Assembly (NCBI GenBank): GCA_029204225.1
Contig: MU833390.1
Span: forward strand, 1 to 56,985
Origin: Diphasiastrum complanatum
Lineage: Eukaryota; Streptophyta; Lycopodiopsida; Lycopodiales; Lycopodiaceae
DNA: 56,985 nt
Direction of reading: 5' to 3'
A program made the translations under genes and the position numbers. The notes beneath the pieces were generated by a model. That model saw only the letters and a program-made list of their open reading frames with translations, did no database searches and was not told where the DNA came from. This document shows, piece by piece, positions 35,010-48,400 of this stretch. How positions within the stretch are numbered: position 1 is the first letter of the stretch; every line of letters starts with the position of its first letter.

Positions 35010-36559
35010 GTTAGCGCAAGCTCTTTTTTGTAGAAATGAATAACATACTGAAAAAGAAATTGAATATATAATGCACATACCATAATAAAAGATTGTTACA
35101 ATAGGTCTTCATTCTTTCACCTACTTTTGAAATGGATTTCTTGGAATTGTAGAGAGGTTTAATAGACCAATCAAGAAATGGATTTAAAAAAAGAGGTTAC
35201 ATCTCAAACAAACATACTTTTCAACATTATAACATATTAAGCTCAATATTATTTTTTGCATTTTTTTTACACTTATATTGTTTCTTCATTTTATGTTGGC
35301 ACTAGAGGAGGGGGAATCTCTAGAAGATTTAATATCACATATATAGATCTGTTGGGGCTTTTTGTAGTTGTTGATTTAAGAATAACAACAATACCTTTTT
35401 GTATAATATCAATTTATGTTCCAAATATATGTTGGGAATGGATGAAACTTTTGGTACACCTTTGCATGTTCCATTTATAAGAGAATTATTTTGCCACAAA
35501 TTTTTTGAAGCTACACTAGTGAGAGAAATAAGTGACACTGCATGGGTGAATTAGAATTAAGAAAATTAGCTTTTTTGCCATATTTGATATATCACCAAAT
35601 ATTCATACTAATATCTAGATGGATTTTCATAAAAATAAAAGACTTACACTTCTAGAATTGCCTTGTGAATACAAGATACATAAGAATTTCTAATACTCTT
35701 GCTATGTACTTCTTCCTATTGTTACAACCATTTAAACAAGGACCTTAATCAACCAACTCTCTGAAATAGTTTCTTTGCTTTATAAGTTGAAATATGATTT
35801 GTAGTAGGATAACTACCTAATTGACAGTTGCAAAGATGCATCGTATCTTGGACATGCTCCCTCATGATGAAAAAGGTCACACGTAGTGGTTGTTTGTGCA
35901 AGCTAATTGCTAGAAACTCTTTACAAAAGCGGAGATTCTACACACCAATTTTCAAAGACTAGCAAGCCCTTAATGATCTTAAACCGCCACTAATATTTGT
36001 GAGTGGATTGAAGGCCTTTAACTCTTAGTTTTTCCATAAACTCTTGTGTATTTATTTATACAAGCACTTGTGTTTATTTTGCAAGAGTGGCCATACTCAT
36101 GGAATAGTTGTTACCTCTCTTTTTCAATTTGAATTGTAGCTTCATTCTCAACTTTCTAGCCCAAATTAGTAGCACCTAACTGACCTCCCCCATTGATCCC
36201 CCTCAATTAGGGTTATGAATTAAGGCTTTAAGTCAAAAAAATTTCATCAATCTAAGGTAGTTATCCCAAAATAGAACATTTTAGCCCGTTAACTTTTGAG
36301 GTATAACATTGCCTCTTCCCTCTAAAACTCATAATCCTTGATGGCAACAGGGTAAAATTTTCGTAAATGACTCATAGGTCACACCTTTTTGATGAAATCT
36401 CTTGAATCAAATAACTCAAAATCACCCATCTCTCAAGCCATGTTACATTTTTCTTTTTGTAGTCCATGGTTAATATGACCAACATCCTCCGACTCAACCA
36501 AGCCATGCAAAGTACTGATGACTAGAAAAAAGGATGAGCCTCTATGAGATTAGAGATTC
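35010..36559. other. Intergenic, no gene seen
   Basis: AT-rich sequence without conserved coding motifs. Short open frames near 35256-35538 have no recognisable content. Confidence 0.45.
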
Positions 36560-38220
<1,661 letters not shown>

Positions 38221-39199
38221 CAATTAACTAGATTCACTTTGAACCTCTGAACATTCACACATGTTTTTGAGAAAGCCTTGTTTATGCTCAAAGGAATTGG
38301 GAAATTTCTTAAAAGACCAACTCAATTTTTTTAAAATGTTACAATCACTTAAAGAGTTTCTAACCGAAATTTTTGGATAGGAAGATGCCTAAAAATAGAA
38401 TGCATGAACTTGTATCCAAAATAAAATGATATTATGTATTGCAAGCAAAGCACCCAAGGTAAAACTCTCTAATGTGTTGAAATTTGAACCTTAAAGCCGA
38501 GAGGAAATTATTGGAGTGTGTGAATTGTAACAATAAAACAAAGATAAATTGACATCACATTTTTCGAGCAATGCTTAGTGCATCACTCTAACGTTTTGGG
38601 ATTTGGACCATAAACCCAATTAATAATCAGCTCTCGCGTGGTGTGGTGGTGTCATGTACTTGGACTAGGCTTGACCTAGGATGTGGCTTAATATGGGAAC
38701 CCTTTTAAGATTTAAAAAACTCTCAAAGGGCGCCATTACTTCATTGGGATATCTTCTTAGTTTATGATTAATATTAAATTCCTAAAATCCTAGGGTGGAC
38801 CCTAGAATTTGAAGCATTTTTTGGCTGATGATGACGTGGCAGATTGTAATTGGGTTATAAGAGCAGGCCGCAGGCCCCATATCATGTTATCATTTGAGGG
38901 ATAGCATTTGATGCTCATGGGCATGATGATGGATGGCCATGACATGTGGGATGGGCATGCATCCATCCATGACCGCCCGTGTTTGTGCGCCGGTCGTCTG
39001 ACTTGTCCTTGAAGGCAACCCGGACTTTGTATTTGGAATTCAAACCAGCAGATAGCCGCTTCAGCTCCCTTCCATACACAAGCACGTCTCACTCCACCAC
39101 CGTTGGATATCTCAAACTAGCTATAAAATTCTGCCACCTGCCGAGCAGAAATATCGACAGCTGGCAATCTGGCTCGTGGCGTGCAGTCAAGCGCGCGGA
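38221..39199. other. Intergenic sequence upstream of the bromodomain gene
   Basis: AT-rich to about 38800, then more balanced and less repetitive. It includes TGACGTGGCA near 38831. No gene seen. Confidence 0.4.
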
Positions 39200-39430
39200 G
39201 CCAAAGCTTTCAGCGCGCTATACTATAAAAATCCTTCTGCTCTCACCTGTTTTGACTCTCGGCCGTTGGATATTGGGTCTTCTGGTCGGATCCTGCCACA
39301 TGTGGTGATAATTGACTGACATCTGCTATTCTGACACGTGGCGGACATCTAAGGGCGCGGGGTAAAATCGCATGTTTGACCAGGGCTCGTGTTCGAACAA
39401 AAAGGCATTTCTGCCTTTGCTTTCCTCTTT
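39200..39430 (+). promoter_or_regulatory. Candidate core promoter of the bromodomain gene
   Basis: TATAAAAA at about 39224-39231 is followed by pyrimidine-rich stretches (39235-39250 and 39415-39445) of the type seen near plant transcription starts. A G-box CACGTG lies at 39335-39340 in the context GACACGTGGC; further CACGTG sites are at 40450 and 40761. The distance to the first ATG of the model is about 1.8 kb, so a leader intron is likely. No start site can be fixed from sequence alone. Confidence 0.35.
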
Positions 39431-39591
39431 CTCTCGTTTCTTTTGTTCATTTTCTATCGAAGGAAGGAAGCAAAAAGAGGAGCGGCAGGAAGGCGTGCGA
39501 TGCTGCTAACACGCTTCATGCTCACGATCCATCTCCCTCGGTCCTTTTTTTCTCGCATCTCATAAGTTTTCCCGGCCTCCTTTGCCTCCTT

Positions 39592-40290
39592 TGGTCATAT
39601 CAAGCCTTCAACAAGAACATTCTAGCACGCTTGAGTTTGCATTTTCCGCTGTGGCTTCGTCAGTTTTCTTGTATCTGCAATAATCTGTTCTGTTTATCAT
39701 CAGTTTTCTTGTGACTGTACCAATTGGTTCTGTCCTCAGTGATCCTTTGCCCCCTTTTGTCGTATTAAACCTTTGAAAGGAACGGAGCATTTTAGCGAGC
39801 TTGAGTTTGCGTTTGTGGCATATGGTTTTGTCGGTTTCTTTAACTGTAACATTATGTTCTGTTTTTAGCAGTTTTCTTGTGACTTTTGCAATCGGCTCTA
39901 TTTTCAGTAATCTTTTCCCTTGCATGATAGACTCATATTTTGGTTGTACTAGAACTCTATAGTATTTCCTCGTTGTACGGTGCCCCTTTTCTCCTATCCA
40001 GCCTTTGACAGGAAAGCTTTAGCGAGCTAGAGTGTGCATTTGTGGCTATCATTTTGTTAGTTTTCTTGTAACTGCAATAATTTGTCCTGTTTTTATCAGT
40101 TTTCTTGCAGCCGCAATATGTATTATGTTCTCATTTGGCTTTTTTTCTTGCATAAATACTCATAATTATGGCGGTACCAGAATTACATAACAATTCGGCA
40201 TAGATACAGAACACATGTGATCTTTTCCCTCGCATAATACACTCATATCATGTCGGTATTAGAACTAGATAGTATTTTGGCATAGACACA
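39592..40290 (+). repeat. Degenerate ~200 bp tandem array in the leader of the bromodomain gene
   Basis: At least three diverged units. Each has a start of the type CATATCAAGCCTTCAACAAG (39592), GTATTAAACCTTTGAAAGGA (39761) or CTATCCAGCCTTTGACAGGA (39990), followed by AGCGAGCTTGAGTTTGC, CAGTTTTCTTGTGACTG and TTCTGTTTTTA. Partial units ending in CTTTTCCCTCGCATAATACA continue to about 40290. Confidence 0.75.
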
Positions 40291-41068
40291 GAGGATACTA
40301 GCCAAAAGCTGGATTGCATACAGCCTGTTCTTAGTTTTTTAAAAATGTTATTCTTCGATGGTTTTAGCTCCCAGCAAGAGAGTTCAGAATTCTATCTGCT
40401 TATTATCGATAAACCTTCCAACTATTAAACTGTCCGTGTTGCAGTTCGACACGTGTCTGACATCCAATTGATCCGGCGTGAACATATAGTGCCTTTGAGC
40501 ATTCAATATTGCAGTAAGGAGGCTTCGAAAGCAGTCTGTCTCTACTTCACCTAACCTTTTACTGAAAATGAAGTTCTAAGGCTGCACAGTTCATCTTGAT
40601 TTGATTTTCTTAATATTTGCCTTAAGTGCTCTTAGAGCCTTGTCTCACAATGGGACGATAGAATTTTAAGCCTGCTGCCTTTCCATTCCCCCAAACGTTT
40701 ATTGAGTTTTTACCACATTCATCAATAACCATTGGAAAATTGCCAAGCGGCAGTGTTGGACACGTGCATTGTAAGCAATTTCGTTGCTTTGAATGGTCTC
40801 ACTTAGCAACAGTCCTTTAATTTGCCTGATCTGTCTCTTTCTTGTGGAAGCTTGTGCATGGAAGATCTCGGTACACTGGATCTTGACAGGTGGATGAATC
40901 TGAGGGGCAGCCTTGATGGGAATCGCCAATCAGAACTGTTGCTGGTTATGTTGCTGTACCACGCCATTGCCTGTGAAGTGTGGCAAAGAATCTACTTGCG
41001 TGGCAGGCTCTGTATTGATACTTGGGCAAATTGACATGACCTAGTCCTCCGACAATTTAGCCGCTGGG

Positions 41069-42410
41069 ATGGTCAGGGGACTAGTAGGGGGGTCACACAT
41101 ATCTTGCAAAGGTCATAGAAGCACTTCAAAAAAGAAGGCCAGCATTGAAGCCAAGGAGTGCAAAGCCAATGGCAAAATCAAAGAATGCAAATTAGATGAG
41201 CAATCTGCCTGGTCTTATGTTTTGTCAGAAAGTATGACAGTAAAGGCAGATGTAGGTTTTACAAGTCCAAATGAACTGTACATAAGTGATCCAATTTTGC
41301 AATTGAAGAACAATGAGTGTATCACTAAAGACACCAATTATGTGAGGAAGGTCAGTATTGTTATTGACCCATTCAGTGCTGTAGTCAACGCAGAACAAAT
41401 GGGTTGTGAATCAGAAAAACTGGGTTGCGAGTTTGAAGAATTGGGGCGTGAGTGCAGGGTGTGCATACCAGAAATGGCGGTCAATGGCACTGAGCAGACA
41501 GATGCAAGGGGGGGATTTGAAGAATCTCAACAACACTTTGCAATCGGGTCATTGAACATCATGAAACAGGGGGGCTTTAAATGCAGAGAAGGTGCTTGTG
41601 GTGATTTGAATTTTGAAACTGCTGCAGCTGACTGCCAAGATGTTGATTGTGCGACAAGCTTGTTTGAGAATGTAGAATCTTCAAGCTGTGGCTTGCCGGA
41701 CAGTTCTGGTTGGGACCCTTTTAATAAAGTGACAGGCTCCAAGGGTGAAAAGCAGTCTGTATGCATCATTGAAGAGCAGAAGAGCATTGAGGAAAGTGAT
41801 CGACAAGTCAGAGCTTTACTGTTCACCGATGGTAGTGGTGTGGCAAAGGATTTTCTGGGTGCAGGGTCTGTAGATAGTTCAAATTTGTTTTTCTGTGAGG
41901 TGGAAGTTTCGAATGACTGCTGTTCTCCAGCATTGGGTTCTAGAGATGGCAAGCACACTTCCCAATGCCTTGATTTGGAGGGAGAAAGTGGGGTTCTGAG
42001 CTCTTCGTTGTTATCAGGCGCTGATGGAGAGACAAATGGCAATAGACAGGAAGTAACTAGAACTTCAAATGAAGTATTGCCCGTGGAAATAATTAACAGT
42101 TTGCTGAATTCGAAAGAGTTTGTCAAAAGAGAGTTCTCTTGTTTTAGTCCCCAACAGGATGGGAGTAAGAGCAGAATGGAAACAACAGATGATAGAGCCA
42201 GTAAATCAAATTTGGTGGATTGCCTTGAAGAAAATGTAAATTCACAAGCACAAGAAAATAATTTTCAACCTGGTAGGTTAGAAGATGAAATTTTCAACAA
42301 GGAACATGAGGAGGTTGAAAGTGTTCCAAGAAAAAATCCTATAAAGGGTGATTCATTGCTGGGAGGAATGGGAGTGGAAATGTCCTTGTGCAAGTACCCA
42401 ACAAGTCATG
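41069..42410 (+). CDS. Exon 1 of the bromodomain gene
   Basis: Starts at the first in-frame Met after a stop at 41042-41044 and ends before GTATGT, leaving one base of a codon. Encodes an acidic, low-homology N-terminal region with a Glu/Cys repeat (GCESEKLGCEFEELGRECRV). A possible acceptor (ATTTAG at about 41056-41061) lies just upstream, so the true start may be in an earlier exon. Confidence 0.75.
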
Positions 42411-45400
42411 GTATGTTTTGTAATTACCTCTTCGTTGCAAGTCTTTTTTTCTTTTTTCTTTTAGACTGGAAAGGTTGTTCATGCAATGACAGTTTGATTG
42501 TTGTGTGTATATTATCTTTTGTTAGAACTCAGGAGTCAGCATGTCGTATGCTATTTGTTGTGCATATATTTAGAATAATGTGTACATGCTCAAGATTGTA
42601 AGTAGTTTAATAATATCATACATTTAGGTTTGCTGCATGTTTAGATGACTTTTTTTGGATGGATTGGTCTTCTTTGTAGACCAAATTAGCTACAATGCCC
42701 ATGACGAATTATATATTCTATAATGGTTCAAATTTGTGGACAATTTTGGAACTTGTTCAGATTAGTATGCTAGCAGATTTGAGTAGATCCTGTTTTTAGT
42801 ACTTCTAATTTCACTTATGGCATGTAAAGGCATACTTGAGTTGCATGGTAATCTAAACATTGAATGTTGTTGCATATAGATCCAATAACAACAAGATGGC
42901 TTTTGTCCCGTAGAAAATGCATAGTATAGTGTATGAGTCAATATAGTGTAGTTTGAGTACTACGTTTTCATAGTTGTTGACTATCATACACATTTATTTC
43001 AAGTATTGTCTTTAGTTAATAACCATACAAGTTCACTTCCAATCAAATCTCATATTCAATGTAGAGTGGATTTGTGTATTTTTTTTTTCTACACAAGAAT
43101 CATTCATAGCTATATGTTGTAGTACAAATGTGATTCTCAATAGTCAATATATGTAAATAATACATGACTAGATTTTCAACATATATCCTTGTGGATACAA
43201 AAAAGATATTTAAGAAGACTTGACATGCTACATTGTTTCTTTCATTTTTATTGTGATACTTTAGTATTTTTTGTTTTGATTTGTTCTTGAAAACATTAAA
43301 ATCGTAGTTTGTGACATGAAGTTTATTTGATGGGTTGTGTGCAACAGAAGCAAGTGCATTTGAACGAAACATCTATGGTCCTAAGTTACAAATCGGTGAG
43401 AGTATTGCCAACAATGAAAATTGCAAATTGTCGACACCTCGAGAAATTCATACCACCATGGTTCCTATTTGCACACTAGATGAGGAGCACAAGAAGTCTA
43501 TTGGAGATTTAGATGACCTTGGTGGATTAGATGATGTGCTTGATCTTGTCATCAGGTTGGTGGTATTGTCCTTTCATTGTAAGAAGTATGTTATGAAGCT
43601 TCTTCTTGGGACATTTTTTGCATAATATCAAAATGTTACTGAAAGGGTTTAAAAATTTGTTAATATGCGACGTTGTGATTTGTTTTCATGTGTATTGCAT
43701 ATGTTGCTTCATTGAGGGAGTATTCTTGAGCATGTCAATCTTAATGAATATGCGTTCCTTTCCTTTTTGTAAGTGAAAGTACCTACATCAAGACTAGGCT
43801 TTAGAATGCACTTTCAAGTCTATACATTGGCCTTATGAAATTGCATTGATGAAATTGTTTTCCAAGCCAAAAAGCTTGCAGTGAAGAATATTGCTCCAAG
43901 TAGTTTGATTATTTACTATTCACCTAATTAACATTTGCGGGATGCCAAGTCGACATTTTACAACTATAAAACCATCCTATTGAACCTTGTTCGATTTTTA
44001 GAACATGAAAATTTTGTCAATAGGTAAGGTCATATTTAAAAGTTATAAGCTAAGTGTTCATTTTGTGGTTGGCCATTGCTTCCAACATCATAGTTCACAT
44101 GCACACATTGATTTAGCGTTTTTGTTGATTTATTCTTGAAATTCAACCAATAATGGGATGAAGTTTGTTGGACCAATTATTGTTGCATTTATTTGGGAGT
44201 AAAGGAGCTATTATTCAAGTCTTTATGAATCATTTTTTGTTGAAAACACTTCGAAGCTGTACTTCATTTAGTTGATATTGTGTTTCTTTTAAGGCATTTT
44301 GAGTAATGCATTAATTAGTTTGATCAAAGAGTACGAAATGTGTTTAGAGCAACGTTTGGAATTAGCCATCTCTAATAAACATCTCGATTTGCATCCTCAA
44401 ATAGGTTGTTTGGCTAATCGATTGGTTTAGAAAAGCTTTAGTTTGAAAAATGTCAGTTTTTCAAATTTCCAACCTAATGCATTTTCAAGGTTGCAAGTGT
44501 CAAATGTACAACTTAACTTGTTTCTGACAAAATTCAAGGCCTAGCTATGGAGTATCTTAGCAACATAGAATTCACACTATGAAAGCTTTAGAAAACCAGC
44601 TATGGAGTAGAAGACAAAAGCAAGAGAGAACAAGAGCATAGGAGAACTCAAGATTGATTCCAACATAATGAAAATCAAATTAGAGGAGGGCGTGGAAACC
44701 CCTCAAGATCAAAAAGATCTTGGGGCCACACATGTACATGCTATGATGGAACATATGAGGTGGCATCAATACTATTTTGGCTCTAGACCCACATGGGTCT
44801 TTTAACCTACTTGTCACTACTTGCCTAATTAAGTGGGGTGTACTATGTACATTAACATTTACCTCCATGTCTTATGTACAACTTACAAGTTACAAGTATA
44901 CAAGCCAAAAGGGGGGAAATAGGCATTATATCTCAACACCCCCCCGTAATGGCTATTTTGTTCATACCAACACCTAGCATATTACGAAACTTTTCAACTT
45001 CTACTAATTGATGAATTGCAAGACCTAGCTATGGAGTATCTTAATTACAATACTAGATCAACCAAGAAAGCTTGAGAGACTTAGCTACGGAAAACATCAC
45101 ATACAAGGACAAATGCATAAGCACCTCCCAACACCAAAAGTTAGAAGAGAAAATGAATTGCTAGAGAGAGAGAGAGAGAGGAGGGCGTGGGTCCTCCAAG
45201 TCCCTTGTGAGGCAAGCACCTCAATCAAGTACATGCATAGAAAGTCAAGGTGTCAACCATATGAGTGAGCTACTTGGCCAAGTGGGCCACTTGCACTAAT
45301 TTACTTAACTTACAAAATAGGGGTCTCTTGTATTTAATTAATAACATGCCCCATGAGCTATGTACAACTTATAACATAATTAGTGCTTTGAAAGGGGTAA

Positions 45401-48400
45401 AATAGGCATTACTTTTCAACACCCCCACTTAATGGCAATTTTATTTAAGTTAACACCCAACAAAGTTCTAAATTTCTCAAACTTATATCTACTAAGTGGT
45501 TGAGTTTCATCTGCAAATATTGGACCATCATCTCTTGATGGCTTGCTTTCTTGCATCCGTAGGTGTGCTAATTGGCTTGCTTTCTTGCATATTAAACCTC
45601 TTCAATAATTTCTGTGCATACTTTGCCTGGGAGATAAAAAGACAACGCTTCCCTTTTCAAACTTCAACTCCTAGGCAATAGTGTAGCAAACCCAATCTTT
45701 CATCTCAAATTCACTAGATAGATTTTTCTTAACACAAGCAATAAGCTTCTTATTGCTTCCTGTGATGAGTAAATCATCCACATACAGCACAACAACAACA
45801 AAGTCTTCTCCTAGAAGACATATAGATTGCAATCAGACTTGCTCTTCTCAAACCTTTACCTTGCAAAGTACTCGTCATTTCGGCCATACATGGCTTTTCT
45901 AAGCCTTTCATAGGGATTATCTTATGGTACATCAAAGCAATCAGAAGATAGGAGGCATAATTTGCTAAAATGGTTTGGGGGTTTATGTTCTGATATAGAT
46001 CCATCACTCTATAAAAATGCTTTATAATTGTTAGCCTCTATCAAGTTTATGGCGACATGATGAAAATAGGCAAGGTTGCCCATGGATGCTTCCATCACCA
46101 GCCTTTTGGATAAAGTTGTTGTCATGACATTGGGTTTCTTAGAATGTCCCCCATACTTCTGTTTTAAGTTTAAGTGTAACAACTCCCAAAGGGGTCTGTT
46201 GGAGCTTGGATGGCCTTCAATGCATCAATCAAAATTTTGAAGTCTTTTGCATGCAATTACTCTTGTTTCTAAATGCTTAATGTGAAAGGATATTGGTTAT
46301 TTGGTTAAAGTATGGACTGAGCCCTCCTAGGGTGTTACTCCAAGGATGTTAGATACATTGGCAGTCCATTGCTTTTGTAAGGTTAGCTTTTGTTTTTGCA
46401 TATCATATTGGTTTGAATTTTATGCCAGTTTGTTATTGTGTTATCTACAAAGTCATGAGCAGTCACCACTGGCTTTATCAAGCATCGATGTTTATGCTTT
46501 CGGTTTATGAATCTATTTATTGAGGGTGCTAAGATTTATCAGATAATTTTAAGTTCTGGTGCATAGCTTGTCTTCTGTTTTTAGGTTTATCTGGTTGTGA
46601 AAGGAATCTTCCTAAAATCCTTCTTCTATTTGTCTGTTCAAATTTTACAATTTGCAACTTGTTCTCATGATCACAACCTGAAGCTGTGTTTGAAGGTAGT
46701 ACTGACCTTATGAGACACAAATTCACATTCTTCTGCTCTCATCTATGCTCGTTGGATCATAGTGGCTGGTGCTTACTCTCTTTAAGCCCTGAAACTTTGC
46801 TCCTCATCTTTTTGCTACTCTCTTAATTATGAATGTCTGTAGTGCGCACCAGTCAACATAAGAAAGAAGCTCAGTGCATAGATTCATAAATATCATGTTA
46901 CAAACACAGCTAAACCTGTTCATAACGTCATTACCTACATGCAAGGATGATGGTCTTACTCTTAATAAAAAAAGGGATTTTCATCAGCAGGGGTTCGAAC
47001 CGAAGTTCTAACAGCAGTTCGAACCGGGCCGGTTCAAACCAGCCGGTTCGAACCACGGTTTGAGGTTCAAACCGTTATTCTATCAAACATTGAACCCTAA
47101 ACCGTTTGTAGACACTAGACTTTAAAATTCAATTAATGTATGAAAGTATGTAATGACGTTATGAACAGCCGCTAAGATACCCTGAGTGTGTGCCTCTCCT
47201 GCCAGTTTGCTCTAGAAAGTGTGGGTGTCCTGCATTCTTTCAGTGTGGCACTTCACTTTGTGCTTGCATGAGCTAATAGGCTAGTCCAATTTTCTGACCA
47301 AAATATCATGGGTTTCTAGACTGAAGGAGTCAGATCGTTATCATACCAATGTCCTGGGGATAGTTTTCGTCATATCTTTTGAGGACTGAACCTTGGCTTT
47401 CTTAATATTTTTACTGGACTTGCTTGGTGTGTGGTTCAATACGGTCCCTAAACCTTTATCACCATTATGTGCATTTGATATCTCAAAACTACACAGATAA
47501 CAGGTTTTTCCCTGTTTATGATGCAAACACACGCAGAGGTTTGACTCCAGCACCAGTAATATTCCAATCACAGTTGCCCAGAAACGCGTCTCTGGGCAAA
47601 AACGTTCCTAGAAACACATTTCTGGATCCAGAATCGCTGGAAAAAAACAGAAACAGATCTTTAAATATTCATAGGGATTGACAGAATCTAACAAGGATTG
47701 ATGCACCTCAACTGGACAACACTGTAACTGAAACACTCGGCAACCTACATAAATGCAATGCCCTTGATTAGAGCTTTAATTTGATACCCATAATGCCCAC
47801 AAAAAAAAATGTTTCTGAGAAACTCTGGCCAAAATTAGAAATGCGGTTTGGGAACGCGTTTCTTAATGTGTTTTTAGAATCTTAATGGAACTATGGGTCC
47901 AATATATCAATGGTTTCACCACTTCTCTCCTTGAAAAGTTTCTATTGTTTGGAATGATGGGGGTTTTTTTCCAGCCTTTCGAATGCTATACTTATTGTTT
48001 CCTTAGTGCTATGGAACTATTGTTTCAGTTATTGCCTCACTGTTCAATGTTGTGTGATAAACAACGAGGATTTAGTATATTTCTTTACACAGAGTTTTAA
48101 TCATATATTCAAATTTTTGTACGGCAATGGTAAAATTTGCTACTTGTGCAGCCGCATATGAATTTTCTTGCTAATCATATGAATCAGTAATCCTACCAAT
48201 GTGGCAACCTTAAGCTATGAAAGGATTGAATTTGACTATTGTATTGATGTAATGGCATTCCATATGTATGTGCTCCAGGCCCCGCCATTGTTCACATCAG
48301 ATTTGCATGTCTAAAATTCTTCTCCACGTGTGCCCTTCTTTAATAAATTCTGAAATCTGGTGGTAGGTATCAAAAGTTGTCAGAAATTTTTGACATTTAG

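Noticed and set aside
40822-41034. Possible upstream coding exon (70 codons)
   Set aside because: It is in a different frame from exon 1 without a convincing donor, and has no conserved text. It may be leader sequence.
41527-42126. Minus-strand open frame of 199 codons
   Set aside because: It lies wholly antisense to exon 1 of the bromodomain gene and has no recognisable motif.
46986-47100. tRNA gene or SINE because of GGTTCGAACC
   Set aside because: No A box at the right distance, no cloverleaf arms and no terminator run; the motif is repeated too many times.
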